Positions 34,001 to 47,400 are shown, counted from the first letter of the stretch. The stretch is 64,000 nt of DNA from Selaginella moellendorffii (GCF_000143415.4 NW_003314264.1:574124-638123), one strand, 5' to 3'. Numbers and translations: made by a program. The notes: generated by a model not told the origin, from the letters alone.

Positions 34001-35215
34001 TATATGAGTTGCCTAGCAAATAATGGCATATACATAGAAACCATAGCTTACAAGCTTGCAATATGCTACAATAAGCATGTTACCACATGTGCTAACAAAA
34101 AAGCAGAAATGAAAAAATACTCACAATCCATATGGCAAAGTGCATATGCCTCCTCGTTCCTATAAATCCGTTGTCAAATCCTTGTCATGTGCCTCTGTTC
34201 CAGCCTTATGGGATCGTGAGTGGCTAAAGCCTCACAAATTTGGCATCGGCTAAACTGGTATCCTCCAGTTCAACAGCTAGATTGGGAATTGATAATCCCC
34301 CAGTTTGTGCCACCTTAATTCATGGCATTGTTAGTTCGAACGTGATGAAGTATCTCTTCGAGTGGTACTCTGTAATATACACCTCTCCAATTTAGATCGA
34401 CAAGCCGCATGTATTTGTATAGTGTTGGCTTAGAAATTCTAAGATAGCATGCAAGGTAAGCAGTCTTCTTAGTCTCGAGGATCTTCAGGTGCATCCAAGT
34501 GCCAAATGCAGCTGGACTATCGAATCCCCTTGATTGCAAAAAATTATAAAAGGCCTAGAAATATGCAAATCATGAATTTAGGAAGCTAGGAACTACACAA
34601 ACCTCTGGGAGAGCATCGTTGTCACTCACCATACTAAAACCACAGTCCGAATCACTAAATTTGGATGGAAGGCCATCCATCTCATCTTCCTCCATGTCTT
34701 TCAGTAAACCTGGAAGAAAAAGTTTCAATGACAAAAATTTGAAATAAACTAAGGAGGGAACTATACTCATGGTAAGAACTTGAAAGTCCATAGAGAGCAA
34801 TCGAGTAGTAAATTAAAGCCACTTCCAACACTACCCACAAAAACATTTGAAACCAATCATTAACAAACCAAGTTACCTTCCACATGTGCTACCAAGAAAC
34901 ATGCCAAATAACAGAGCACTAAAGCAGGGTGCTAAAGCAAGGAAGCGTCTCCTAAACCCTATGACCTAATGAATCCCTATGTCATGGGGTCAAAGTTGAT
35001 GATATGTGGCATCTATATATAGAACATTGTTCATATTATGGGGATATCATCAACCCATCATGCTAGTATCCATGGGGTATCCATGAGGGATCCAAATGAC
35101 ATTTAATGCCAAACCAATAGAAAAACTGCCACATGGACAATGTATTGTGAGTGAAATCTGCCACAGTAACACTCACCCTTTTACGAATTGCATGCCTTAG
35201 CTTGTTTATGCAGCT
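31012..35215 (-). pseudogene. DDE integrase-type transposase, copy II, degenerate
   Basis: Same exon order as copy I. The core motifs are ALCHMD, HIRSDNAPEHNEV and SFICGTSTCNQ. After the intron (about 33.67-33.74 kb) comes IEHLWRELFE, which keeps the Glu that copy I has changed. A Ser/Thr/Pro-rich frame lies at 32139-32627, and an acidic C-terminal frame (DENNEEEDLTDEEDILPL) ends DITGVKE at 31012. Stops in the core region make it unlikely to be active. The frames of copies II and III agree well in the acidic tail. Confidence 0.65.
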
Positions 35216-35999
35216 TCTATGTATAGGTATGCTCATCCCTCTAGAGGTTGTGAGTAAAGGGTCTTTCTACCACCAAAGTAGAGAATGTGGCAGCCACCAA
35301 TGCCATCCTATCTTACCACTGTTAGAGTCAAGCCAAGTGACTTCAGTCACATTATTTCAAATTAAGGTTTTTATTTTTTTTGCTATTTTGTAAGAGCTGC
35401 TCTCTTTCTTTAGAGTGTTAGATGGAGACTCTTCACATGGTATTAGAGGCATAGTGCTTTAGACATTAGGTGTCATCTCTATCCTCTTGGAGAAATGGAG
35501 CAATGAATTTCCTTGTTGCAAACTTCTGGTTTGTGAGGTGGGGATTTTGGCTTGTGTTGTCTGGAATGACAAAATGATAAAAATTGATAAAGGTTTGTGG
35601 GTTTATTTTTTATTGCTTGGCTTGTTGCCACACATTGCCATTTACAGTTGCATTGTGTGGCAAAATCATCTATATTAACAACAAAATCAATTTTCATTTT
35701 CTATAGCAACAATTATACAATGCATATATGTGGTGAGTGTAAGCAATCTTGAGTTTAAGCTTTTATTACTGCAAGTGATTTTTAGGATTGCATATTTGAG
35801 ACTTTTCCTTTTTGTTTCATACTTTTTAAATTTTTTTTCCTTCCCTTTATTTTTATTTTATTTCTTTTTACATTTACTTCCATCACTTTGGTCTTCCCAT
35901 CAATGTTTTTGTTCAATATTTCTATTTTGCTCCTTTATTTCTCAAACCCCTCCAACTCAAGAAAGAGTATTCTATTCCTCTTCAACTTTGAATTATTGC

Positions 36000-36266
36000 T
36001 TCAAAAGTGTAGGCTTGTGGACGTGAATTTGCCATCAAATGAGGAAGACTGGAGGATGGAGTGCTGCAAAGATACTAATTTTAGAGATGCTAGCCAAGAT
36101 CAAGAAGAAGGATCCCAACATGTACAAGCCAAATGTGAAGTTTTCCGATAATAATAATGGTGATGAAATCAAGGAAGAGAAGGCTTTGAAGGAGAAGAAA
36201 CCAATGTACCTGAAAGATGTTCTGGCTAAGCAAGTTCTGGAAAATCCTGAGGGGGACAAGGATTGA
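36000..36266 (+). pseudogene. KRI1-like fragment (copy B)
   Basis: Near-identical to copy C, with ILEMLAKIKKKDPNMYKP and PMYLKDVLAKQVLEN before a stop at 36264-36266. It retains the Met of PMYLKD, which is closer to the family consensus than copy C. It is antisense to the adjacent Crinkler-like copy B. Confidence 0.68.
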
Positions 36267-36295
36267 AATCCTCCAGAACACTCCATTTATCCACA

Positions 36296-37986
36296 GCATC
36301 AGGATCCAAAATTCTAATACTTTCAAGGTCCACCCCAAAGCTTGGCTGGAAGGTCGTCTATGTAGCTCAGCAAAAGAGCCACCCACATTGTCCTCAAGGG
36401 ATTGTCAATGAAACATTTGCCATTGATAAAGACGACCTTCTTGGAGGTGTTCTTCCAAAGTTGCCAAAGATATCCAGCCACAGTAGCAAGAGCAGTGGTC
36501 TGGAGGAAGGTTGTCATTATCCAAATTGCTATGTCTCAAGGCTGATACGAAACTTTTTATCTCCGTAAGAGTGAGCGACCCATGTACATGTATGTTTTAC
36601 TCCATTCCAGAGAAAGCGGAAGTATGGAGCTCCCAAAAAGTCGCATGGCTTGTCCAGTCAGTGCCATCGTCAGCAAAATCTGCGGTCAGGTTCTCGTTCA
36701 GCTTCTTGGCCCAGGCAATCTTGTCTGACACAAAAAATTATGGCTTTCAGTCCCTTAGACATCATTTTTACCAGGCACCTAAGAATCGGCTGGAGGAAGT
36801 CCCGCTGTTGGCGCTGATGCTGTGAGAGGCACAATAAAGTCTATGGAGGAATGGCCACAGAATTAAACACAGCCAAAGGGCAAACAGGGGTGAGAATGAC
36901 CACAAGGATGCGAAGATTACCAGATATCCACACAGAAAGAAAGAAACAGATTCAGGAAGCAAAAATCCTTAACCGTGACCAGACAGGGAAAGCAAAGCAG
37001 GACAGTGGAGCTGCTCCGGGATAAAGAGTTGCTGCTGCTCCGGGTGAAAGAGAGGCTGCTGCGGGAGAGGAGAACTCGGTTAGTCATCTCTTCCATGTGT
37101 GGTTATGGTCAGGGATTTCGCATCACAGATCTGAGAGGCGAAGGGGTACTCGACAGAGAGGGCTACCAGATTAGCAGCGACGAAATTTGAAAGAAAAGGC
37201 ATCGCGGAATGACCAAGTAAACACATGAAAAGCAAACAAGGGGGCTTTGGAGGAACGCACAGACTTGTGAGCAGAACTGAGCAAACTCTAGTGTCAGGCC
37301 GAAAAACATACCAGTCATCCCAAAGAGAAGACACCCAACTATTACTAGACAGACAGCATTAAAGTAGCATCCAGAACTGGACAAATGGAATACCAAGAAC
37401 TGGACAGAAAATGGGGATGCATGTGCAAGGAAACGAAGGGCTTTCGCAATTGCTTACCAGATCCGCGCACTGCAACATTCAGAACAAAACAAAGTTAGTA
37501 TTAGATCTGGAAGAAAAAACCAGGGTCTCAACAGCCATAGTCATACAAGAACGACCAAGGATCCACAAGGGAGCATGCGTCCACCGGCAGCATAGCCAAA
37601 AGCCACCATAGCCACATTTCCGGCAACCCAAAATAAAAGCGAATTGAAGCTACCTCTGGCAAAATCCTTAACCATGGCCGAAAGCAGCCATAGCCACATG
37701 GAACCACACACACAGTAAAAAGCCCCAAATCGAGGGGGAAAGCTAAATAAACAAAGAATGACTTACCATTACATTGGAGGAGGAGGAGTTCCATCTTCCG
37801 CAGCTGTAATTTTTTCTTCCGCAGCTGCTGTTTTTCCTTCCGCAGCTGCTTTTCCTCCTTCTGCCAATATTCCGCCAGAAATTGATTGCCACTCTCAAAG
37901 GCAGAGAGAAAAGATCCCCCAGCCGCTTGGATCTGCGGCTCAAGACGCTCGATTTCAGCCTGCACCTTGGCCAATTCCTCGTCCAT
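36296..37986 (-). pseudogene. Crinkler/RHS-like gene, copy B, 3'-truncated
   Basis: The start MDEELAKVQAEIERLEPQIQ and the coiled coil are intact, ending at a GTAAGT donor (about 37.766 kb). The 12-nt exon with its flanking splice sites (about 37.46 kb) and the following exon are recognisable. The P-loop exon lacks 35 bases at about 36502, removing Walker A and shifting frame. Sequence homology ends at a GGATCC (about 36.30 kb) where antisense KRI1-like DNA begins, so Walker B and the nuclease-like half are gone. Closer to copy C than to copy A. Confidence 0.82.
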
Positions 37987-38039
37987 TTCGTTAGTTGAAA
38001 CCCTCACCGCCGCGCGCTGATCCGGAGAGCGATCAAGAG

Positions 38040-41000
38040 CGCCCTACGACAGTGGCGCCCTAGAATCGTCAGGGACCGCACGATCTTCATCCGACGGCCC
38101 GGTGGTTTAGACCACTAACTCAATTATAAACACAAGAGACAAAAAGTGAAAACTTAGCCACAATTTTGTTTGTATGGTGTGCAATTCGTAAAAAGGTGGA
38201 TTTTACAATGGTGGATTTCACTCACACCACGTGTATGCCTGCTATTGGTCACTTGTATTATGAGTGTGAAAAAAAACACATTTTAGGAATATTCAATCCT
38301 TATGCCCCGAATGGGGCATAATGCCCATAGCAATAACCCATGCTATAGAATGGAGCCATTCATGGCCCATAGACCCATTCATCCCATGCATTCTAACAAA
38401 TTGTTAATGTTGCAAATTAAATAGACAATTGACTAAATTGCATACCATACTACCGTATCTAGAGCACTATGTTCTCACATCTTGCTCTTGGCACTCATGG
38501 CAAAAGAACTAAATTATCCTTTTTTGGCACACCTCTTTTAACATAGTGTTCACAGCAAGCGTAAGTGAATTCTATCTAGGCTAAGGATCTGGAAGATGGA
38601 GTTTCCAATCTTTCCAAGTTGATTTGAAAGAAGGAAACATTTGAAAGATTGGAAAGCCATGGATATATATTGTCTAGAGTTATGTCTTTAATGCATCCCA
38701 TTGAGTTTATCTTTCGATGCCATTGATTTCCAGTGTAACTCTCTTAACACTTTAGTTTTGTACCATGATGCTTAGAAGATTTGCATATGACTAAAAAGTA
38801 GATTGATGTTTAAGCAATTTGATGAATTGGTGGGGCTCATACTTCAATTGTGTATTACAGAAAGGTGCATAGTGTTGATGTTTGGACCTAGAGTTCTCTC
38901 AACAAGAGCATGCTGAAGGAGATTTGAGAATGTGGAAGTTGCAATTGCATGTAATAAAATTTAGGATAACATAAGACACTTTCAACATTTTCCAATTATA
39001 ATTGTTTCAAATTGGACTTGGAGTTCTCTCAAGAGGAGCATGCTGAAGGAGATTTGAGAATATGAAAGTTGCAATCGCATGCAATAACATTCAGGTGAGA
39101 AGAGCAATAACAATGGACACTTACAATATTTTCCAATCATAACCGTTTTAAATTTTGAAATTTGTAAACAGGGTTTCCAAGCATGGGGCAAAACTATCCA
39201 ATATATGCTACACGCTACGACCGAAGAATTGGATTTTTCAGGGATTGGAAGCTCATGCTCACTTTGGTAAAAGTAAATTTGTGACAGTTTCCTATATACT
39301 CTAACCCTTTTGTAATGTTTGAGGTTTTTGGGTTTCCTCCTGAAATGGCAAATTGGAGAGGATTCTATGACTTCTTTTGAGGCACAATAATGGATCCAAC
39401 AAGGGACAGGATCGAGGATTCTATATGATGCCTCCTCTTCTCAAGACTTGATAATCCCTTCGACAAGGCAGCCCAAGACTACTTCTAATGTTATGCCAAT
39501 CACCGAGGGGAAAAGTCCTGCTAAAGAAAGTGACAACAAGGGATATGTTATTGCTCGAGATGCAAGCAAAAACAAGTTCACAGACCCAAAGGGTGATTTT
39601 GGTTCTACTATGAAACAAGTTGAGAGTTCCTCAAGCGAGGATGTGCATCATGTAGCACCCAAACTCAATACTTTTGACCCAAATCCTAAACAAGGAGCTG
39701 CTTTAGAAGCTATAGTGATTACCCTTGGTGAGGCAAGCATAAGCCAAAAGGGTACCAAGGGCCACAAGTGCCTATAATAGGCATTTGTGGAATATTTCAA
39801 ATATTCTTACCTTTAACTTCGCCAATGAACTAGAAAGAGTCTCTTTCAAAGTGTGAAATATATTTCAAGATAATTATCTATTTTTATTGTGAAAGTGTCT
39901 AGATTATAGTACTTCCACAACATCAGCCTAATCCATACAAACTCTCTAGATTTTGGAGTGTCCGGTGGATCTTGTGATCCACTCCATTGACAAGTATGTT
40001 AAAGGGAAGAAAACTTCTCGTGTGCATGTGGAGAACCTGGAAAATTGAGTAGATGATGTACCCTATCTCTCAATGTGGATCCAATTAGGCTCTCCCGGTC
40101 GGAACTCTAGAGAATCAATTGCAAAGGGATGGAACTTGGATAACTCTTTCGGGCTCATATTTATAAAATGTTCAAACATACAAGAGTTTTAGTTGTTTCT
40201 GAAAGTAAATAGTTACCTCGAATGATGTCCACAATCCAACTGTGGAAGTTCTCTCTAAAGTCATGATCAAAGATTAGGCAGTTGGTGAACTCCATGGGAG
40301 GAATGATTATCCTTACCCGGAAGACCTGTAACAAAGCATCTCTCCCAATGAGTGAAAGCCCACCTAACAATGCTGGACCCTTGTAAGGCCTCTAACGAGC
40401 TTCCATGCACATTGAGTGTTAGAAGCCATCTTGGAGTAAATATCCCACTACGTTTAGCTCAATGAATAGGTAATGCCAAACCATCACAGCCACACATGCC
40501 TCCATAGCCTGCTCATAACCTTCACCAAGTTCGGTGAGTCTAGACTCAAGCACTGCGTTGTAGTCAGTAAATGCAAGGTTCTCTAAGATGGAATCCACAG
40601 ACTTGTGTCAATCGCCCTCCTCCTTTAGGGTTGATGTACCTCACAATTGGTTGAGTGCATTCCAGATATACGGCACGTATGCCTTGAGGTCCATCTCATA
40701 TAGTCTTCATCAGGCAAGTCATTGATCATTCTCATCTGGAACCTCTCGGGCTGCAATTGCCAATATTGCAATTGTACACCTGCAAGATACCTGTGCATGA
40801 CATTCGAACGCTTGGAATAGCAACCATCCCATAAAGATAGCTGTGCATATAGAAATGAGGAGCATATAAAATTTGTGCTTTAAACTTAACTTACCACATC
40901 CTGCTCTTCTTGTCCTAACGTCCTAGAATGCGTTGGCATTTTGGGATGCCAATATGTGGCTCCTTCCCTAAGCATAAAGAGTCCACACATTTGTAACACA

Positions 41001-41950
41001 AAGTTACTTTAGTGAGCCAAGTGAAAATTAAACTTCCCGATCCTGGAATTTGGCAAACAGCCTCTTTAATGGCTTTTGCATGTGGCCCACCCACATTTAT
41101 TATGGATTCCTCCCACACCAAAGCTCCTCCAATCTCAAATGCATAGACCACTTTGTAATTCAGTGTGCGGAGATTAGTATTGAAGGTGAATTAGAAACAA
41201 CTGAATTCATTGTTTGGTGCAATCTGAAAGGACAAGTGAGGGAACTTTAATTCATAGGCAATCCATTGCTTACCAGAATGTGAGACGGCCTCAAACATGT
41301 ATAAGCAAGATTGTATGGCCAAAGCATAGCCTTCTCGATGCAAAAACGAGAGAACTTACAATATAGTGTTTCAGTAGTGTCAAATAATTCTTTTAATTGT
41401 TGTGTAGCTGCCCAATTTCTACATAGGTCTTTGCACAAAATAATAAAATGGTACTAAGTGCTAAGAAATAGATACACGTACTTCTTGTCAATGAACCATG
41501 CTATTGTGGACTCAACAATTGAAGAAGGCACATTGATACTTACTTTAGCAAAGAGTTGTTGGATTGTATTGTCACAAAACACGCGCTTCTGAAAGGCCAA
41601 GCTTAAGGAGAACACTCTCCCAATCCTGCTAATGAAGCATGGCTTGGTTGAAAAAGCACGCGTTGAAGAAATATTTCACTGCTAGCTTAATATAACTTAG
41701 AGTGTCTAGCAATAGCGCATAGCATCTATTTGTCACTTGTACTCTCCATACCAAAGCAACCAAGAAGCTTATGTTTCAGCCACTACACTTATGAAAGAAC
41801 TTCAACATCCCTATATGCCCTCACCTCAAGGGCTGTAATGGTATTTTGTAAGGCAAAAACCTCCTCATACTGCAGCATGATGAAGTTGGCACTATCCTGA
41901 GTGGTTAACTGAACAACTTCATTAAATGCATTAGTGACATCAATCCGTCG
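38040..41950 (-). mobile_element. Region X, copy B
   Basis: Inverted paralogue of 9563-13890 without TRIM 1. X1 reads on the minus strand from about 41980 (MPFERQQRRIDVTNAFNEVV at its start) to about 40.0 kb with stops. The reading at 41.95-41.98 kb crosses the junction with S1-III, evidence that X and S1 belong to one element. Confidence 0.65.
39319..39777 (+). pseudogene. X2 (copy B), frame broken
   Basis: The frame begins MFEVFGFPPEMANWRGFYDF as in copy A, then meets stops and a frame change near 39380. It resumes from about 39440 to the same C-terminal QKGTKGHKCL. Conservation of the late frame is high, but the early break argues against function. Confidence 0.6.
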
Positions 41951-41980
41951 TTGTTGACGCTCAAATGGCATAATTTTCAA
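40161..41980 (-). pseudogene. X1 (copy B), decayed
   Basis: Minus-strand counterpart of X1 copy A. Blocks present include FIMLQYEEVFALQNTITALE (41.8-41.95 kb), VVYAFEIGGALVWEESII (about 41.1 kb) and LLGGLSLIGRDALLQVFRV (about 40.3 kb). Several stops are present but some differ from copy A. It follows the integrase-type gene of S1-III on the same strand. Confidence 0.5.
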
Positions 41981-42795
41981 TTATCTTACTCTACTATAGA
42001 AAAGTTGTCAAGCAACTCCATAAGAGTAAATGAAGTGGAGCTACTTCCCTTTAGAAAGGGGGTGGAAGCACACCATGGTCTTCAAAGCCTTTGCCATCAC
42101 TGTCATACACTACCATTGGTCTATCTGCACTTAGAAATTAGAAAATGAAGAAAATATTCATTTATGTTAATGCTTTTTACTAGCTATATGGCTTGGAGCC
42201 ACTATCTCTAGTGACAAGGATGTCTCTGGAGATCCTTGATGCAGTTCATCCCCACCATCACCTTATTCTTTGACTCCGGTGATGTCCATGTTGTCTTGTA
42301 TAGGGAGAGTATCTTCTGGTAATGGAAGAATGTTCTCTTCATCCACAAAGTCTTCTTCTTCATTATTCTCGTCTTGGCTTAGTTCTTGCATGGTTGGCCT
42401 TAGGAGAAATGGCTCTATCACCAAGGGATCATCATTTGCAGTCAAGGTATTTGTAGTAGCTACAACTGCAAAGACCACAACATATATTTGTGAGGAGGGA
42501 ACTTAAAAAAAAATTGATTTATATTCACGAACATCCTTCTCCTCGAATGCTTGGGCTTGCTTTTGATAACTTAGCCAATGTTTGTCAATAAGATGCTCCA
42601 TAATATTGTATAGGTATATTATTGTTACTCAGTTGCTATTGGCCTTGTTTGTTATAGCTCCCCATGATGTTTGAGGAGGCCAATACCAAGGCCGGATAAA
42701 GTTGAGGCCAAATTTTGCAAACTCAGCATGGGCCTCACCACCATTGGATTGCCTTGCATGTTGAACAAATGCTTCTGGGTTGGTCATGGATGAAG
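41945..42795 (-). mobile_element. Segment S1-III, left part
   Basis: Aligns with the left 0.9 kb of S1-I and S1-II and includes the acidic transposase tail (42263-42478, DENNEEEDFVDEENILPL, ending DITGVKE). It is cut at GTTGG (42796-42800) by the 7.3-kb LTR element and resumes at 50137. Confidence 0.75.
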
Positions 42796-42800
42796 GTTGG

Positions 42801-44479
42801 TGTAAGCGACTTAATTTTCATTCTATTTTAGTCACTTAACCACACCTTTGACCACTTCAAGGAGTCTCATTCACAACCTCCATAAGTTCTATTTCAAACT
42901 TGGGCTTGCTAGCCTTGAGAATGGCATCCCCACCACTCAACCTTTGCACTTGGTCCAAGTGCTCCATGTGCCCGATCCCATGACTGACACCCCAAGATAC
43001 CATTGACTTATCAACCTGTTACGCTAAGGCCATGCCCCTTTACCTTGGTCACACCAGTGGTCTGACACCACTTGCATCACAGTCTTGTCTCTCAAGGATT
43101 GGGCCATCCATCCATGAGTGATCATCCTAGATCCACTCCTTAGCATCCTTAGGATGCCCACAGACATGGGGATTAGCCTTCCCCAATACCCCTTTTCTAG
43201 TCCCCACCAAGTCCCTTTCTGTTCATGGTCGTGTTCGCCAACACTGCTATTGGATCAAAGCCCACAAGCCCGACTACTAAGTCCCATGGTCCTCTGGGAC
43301 TTCTTCCTCACACAACCGTATCCTTGACCTCCACACTAGAAAATGGCTCCTCTTCCTTTTCACAGTTTGGGACTTTGGGGCAACATTTCGGAACACCGTG
43401 GCTTTACGCGAGCCTCGTGGGTACTCTCCCCGCCTTCTGCCTTTGGGTGCTCTAGCCATAGGCTTAGAGTGAGGTTCCGTTGAGCCATGCCAGGTATCCA
43501 AGTAGGTAGTGCCACCCACACTTGGACTAGGAGCATCGGCCAGTCGATCTCCCGGGGGAACTAGAGCTGGCTCTTGAACACTTCACCAAGCTACTTTGCT
43601 TGTCGGTCCATGTTCACCCTAGTCTTGGACTTCCTAGTGGGTAGCTCATCACCCAACATTGGGTATAGCCTTCCTGAGCCAAACTGGCCTTTCCTGGCCA
43701 AACTAGCTCCACTGTAGTCTTCCCCCTCACTATACTTTTGGAGCTCACCAAACCCCCCAGGGTTTGGGAGACGAACACTTTGGGCTTTCACCCTCTTAGA
43801 CTTGGACTCAGACTCGGACTTGGACTCGAACTCGACTCGGATTCGGGCTCGGGCTTGGTCTCGGCCTTGGCCTCGGCCTCGGTCTTGGTCCCGATCTTGG
43901 TCTTGGTCTCGGTCCCAATCTTGGTCTCGGTCCCAGTCTCAGTCTCGGTCTCGGTCCCGGTCTCAGTCTCAGTCTCGGTCCCAGTCTCAGTCTCGACCTC
44001 GGACTCCATCTCGGGTCCATCTCGAACTCCATCTCAAACTCCATCTCGGACTCCGTCTCGGTCCATCTCGGACTCCATCTTGGGTCCATCTCAGACTCCG
44101 TCTCGGATTCCATCTCGGGTCTATCTTAGACTCCATCTCAGACTTCGTCTCGCTCCATCTTGGACTCCATCTCGGGTCCATCTCGGACTCCATCTTGGAC
44201 TCCGTCTCGCACTCCATCTCGGGTCCATCTCAGACTCCATCTTGGACTCTGCCACGTGTCATGTGTTGGTCCTTTTGTGGCTCTTTTCTAGAGACTCACT
44301 CATTGCTTGCTTTATGCTTGTTCCTCGAACACTTCGTTGGGAGTTCCACTCCCGCTCTCAACCTGTCAAGTCAGAGCTTTTAGTCCAAACGTGTTACGTT
44401 CATTTGGCTTTCATTTCGGCCACTACCACGTGGCACCCTTTCGGCTCCACTTTGGGGCCTAGGGATTTTGTGTCTCACA
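42801..44479 (-). repeat. LTR (3' in element orientation) of the 7.3-kb element
   Basis: 1,679 bp, ends TG/CA. Includes an array of 6-base units (GGACTC, GGTCTC, GGTCCC variants) at about 43795-44262 that produces long but meaningless frames on both strands. Confidence 0.9.
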
Positions 44480-47400
44480 ACTCCACCACCCATAAACGAA
44501 GTTTGATGTCCTCATCGAACAATAAATTATTTTATAAAGTAATACCAACTTGTATTACTGTTTCCATCCTTGGCCCCTCACCAATATTCGTCAATGGTTT
44601 GATACCAAAGGCTCACCATGCCTTGCCCATCCTCTAAAGAGCATAGTCTCTCCAACTTAGAGACTTATTTGACCACTTGTGGTGGTTCTCTCCGTTTATT
44701 GGTTTAGTCCTTGTTAAACCTGTTAGAGACACCGTCTCTATCTCAATCCACTACTTCTTCTCAAGTAGTCTCAGTTTCCGTCGATATAACCCTTGCACTT
44801 TGGAACTTTTACTTTTAACTTCTCAAAGTCAATTTCCTAGGTGTCTCCGACACCTTGCATTGCACATATTGTGCAACTCCACTTCCCCATCCTAGGAAGT
44901 TCTCTACTTAAGGGCACCATTACCCTCTCTTCTATTTCATGCCACCTTGGGCATTGAGTTTTAGTTATCATACTTTGTGCTAGGGCTGTCCATGGCCCTA
45001 TCATTTGGCTACCTTACTGCTCTCTCCCTTGGAGCTTCCACTTTTGCTAAATCAGAGCTGTTGGGAATCCATCTTTGTGAAAATATTGCATTTGCCACAA
45101 TTTGCTAGCACCCAACACATTAATGTTCTTGGCCAAACTTTGTCATTTGGATTCTTTTCCATGATTCCTATGGCTCTTTTCTTAGCCACTAGTCTTTTGC
45201 TCCTATCCTTGATTGTTGCACCTAGCAACATCGGATTGTTACCTCCATTCTTGAGGTATCCTTTCGGTTCCATAGCAAAGACTTTGCTTTGCTAAGTCCA
45301 AAGGGTATTTACCCTTAGTATGTTTCTTTATCATTTTCTGCTATGGGTTTGTTCATAGCCCAATTTAGTGACCCTCCCATGGGTCTCTTATAGAGACTAC
45401 TTTCCTCGGACTCACTATGCATCGCATGGACACAACTTATTTCCCTTAGGTGCTCTTCCCACTTGGTCATCTTGACCAAACCACACCATCTTAAACAATT
45501 CAAATCAACACTTTGAACTAGGAACTTCATTCCTTAGCCAACCAAGGATTTTGTCCTTATTTAGCCATAAGATCATCTAGTGATCTTACCTTAACAGAGT
45601 TGCCAAGAGGTATTTGGTCTTCTAGACCTTCAAGTTGTTGACCATGACCCCATGGGCATCCCCCACACTTGGTGGTGCACCCAAGTCAGCCCTTACAACC
45701 AAGGGTCTATAGCAATTGAGATTAGGTGTCCCCATCTCATTCACCACGTCTTTGGTGCCACTCACACCAAAGTGTTCAAGTTAGATATGCCAAGCCATAC
45801 TAAATAATCTAACCGTGCATCACGACTCTGGGGCATCCCCCGCTTGGTGGTGTGCCCAAACTAGTCTCCTTACTGAGAGCCTATGACCACCGAAAAATGA
45901 GTGTCCTCATATTTCAAACCATTACTGTGCCCTAGTGAGTTGGGACTCAAACCCAAGCACTAAAGGGTTGGGACTCGAACCATCTACGAAAGGCATCATC
46001 CAAGATGCTTGGTGTGACTCAGCACACCGGTGCACCAACTTATACTTAAAGCACGTTATAGACCATAGCTTAGGAATTTAGTTCTTCCGCACTGCCAAGT
46101 CTTCTCACTTGACATGTCTGTGATCATGCATGGACTCCTCCATGCTTGGCCTCATGGCCACCCTTTTTGAAGGCAGCACCTTCAACTAGAGTATTTGTTC
46201 CCTCGACTTGTCAATCTCATCTAGAAAGTCATCCAGCCACCATAATGTGGTTCATGCATAAGTGTGAAAGTCTTTAACTATTGACTTTCGTTCAAAGCCC
46301 TCTCTTTGAACACTCGGGAACTAGTTCCCCAACTTTGATAGCCTCGCCTCATGACTAGCTTCAAGACCACACTTCTGCTATGCCACTTTGGTTTTGCACA
46401 CCCTAGGAACCATTTACACTTGGCTTTCTAGGTCTTTATCTACCTAGAATTGTCTTTAGGAACCTTCAAGGATGCAAGCTCCCTACTCGCCATATGGTCT
46501 AACATGGATAATTCCACATTTTATATTCTCTATGGTATTGCAGTTGCTAATAACAACATCCTCGAGCACCCTCTTGATTCTCCACTCTGAACTTGTATAA
46601 CCACCATTGGTTATGCCTTTTGATTCCTATGGTTCGGTTCTATCCTTTTACTACTTTGCTTTTTGGCCTCATATGTTTCCTTCAATTATTCTCCTCAAGA
46701 CTAGAAGGATAGCTTTGCACTTTCTACCATGCCTTAGCAAGTATTCATAGGGATGAACCTACCCGATAGCCTTGAGAGTGGTTTCTCAATCCGAGTATGC
46801 TCACCTTGTAATCCCATACACCAGGATTAACGTTGCTACTCATGGGCCTTTATATGCCCATCATTAGCCTTGCCAAAATCCCTTTTTGGCTTTGTCCAAT
46901 TCGGGTAGAGAGATTTCTCCCATCTCTGCAACTTTGGACGTTTGGATAGCACCTTCTATCCATCATTCGCTAGGGATTTTGTCCCTTGGGTCTTATTTAT
47001 TGCCCTCGCAATGCTAAACACCACCTCTTGGTGTTCTAGAGTGTTTGGGTGTCCCAATGATGGCCTTTTTGACAATGAGCATTTTCTTTTACGACATTGA
47101 CTTACTATATTGCAATATAAACAACTTACCCCCGATAAGGGAATATTTAACTTCTTTATGCCATTAAAAAGTCTTAGATAGCTACTTTCTACCTGTTTAA
47201 CCAATTATCTGCACCTTTTGCTTAATTGCCTCATAGTTGTTAAGTCCTATAATTCATTATTGGTGCTTCCACACCTCTATCATTATCTAGGTCACCACAC
47301 TCTACCACATGCCTTCCAGCTTAGGCTATGCCATTCCCATTTCCATTGAGATTCCCTTGGCAAGGGGTTCTCATGAACCCATCAACATAATCTCAAGGTA

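Larger units (their letters stand above)
30000..35985 (-). mobile_element. Segment S1-II of the composite element
   Basis: Paralogue of S1-I, carrying TRIM 2 near its left end. The right end (about 35.96-35.99 kb, CAAGAAAGAGTATTCTAT) runs straight into the KRI1-like fragment, showing the arrangement before the gag-only element split S1-I from copy C. Confidence 0.7.

Noticed and set aside
36975-37190. Leu/Arg-rich coiled-coil frame on the plus strand
   Set aside because: It is antisense to an intron of Crinkler-like copy B and is shortened in copy C; the Leu pattern comes from CTG/CTC repeats.
43738-44637. 299-codon Ser/Arg/Val-rich frame and similar frames in all LTRs
   Set aside because: These are translations of the 6-base arrays; frames are open on both strands and in several phases.
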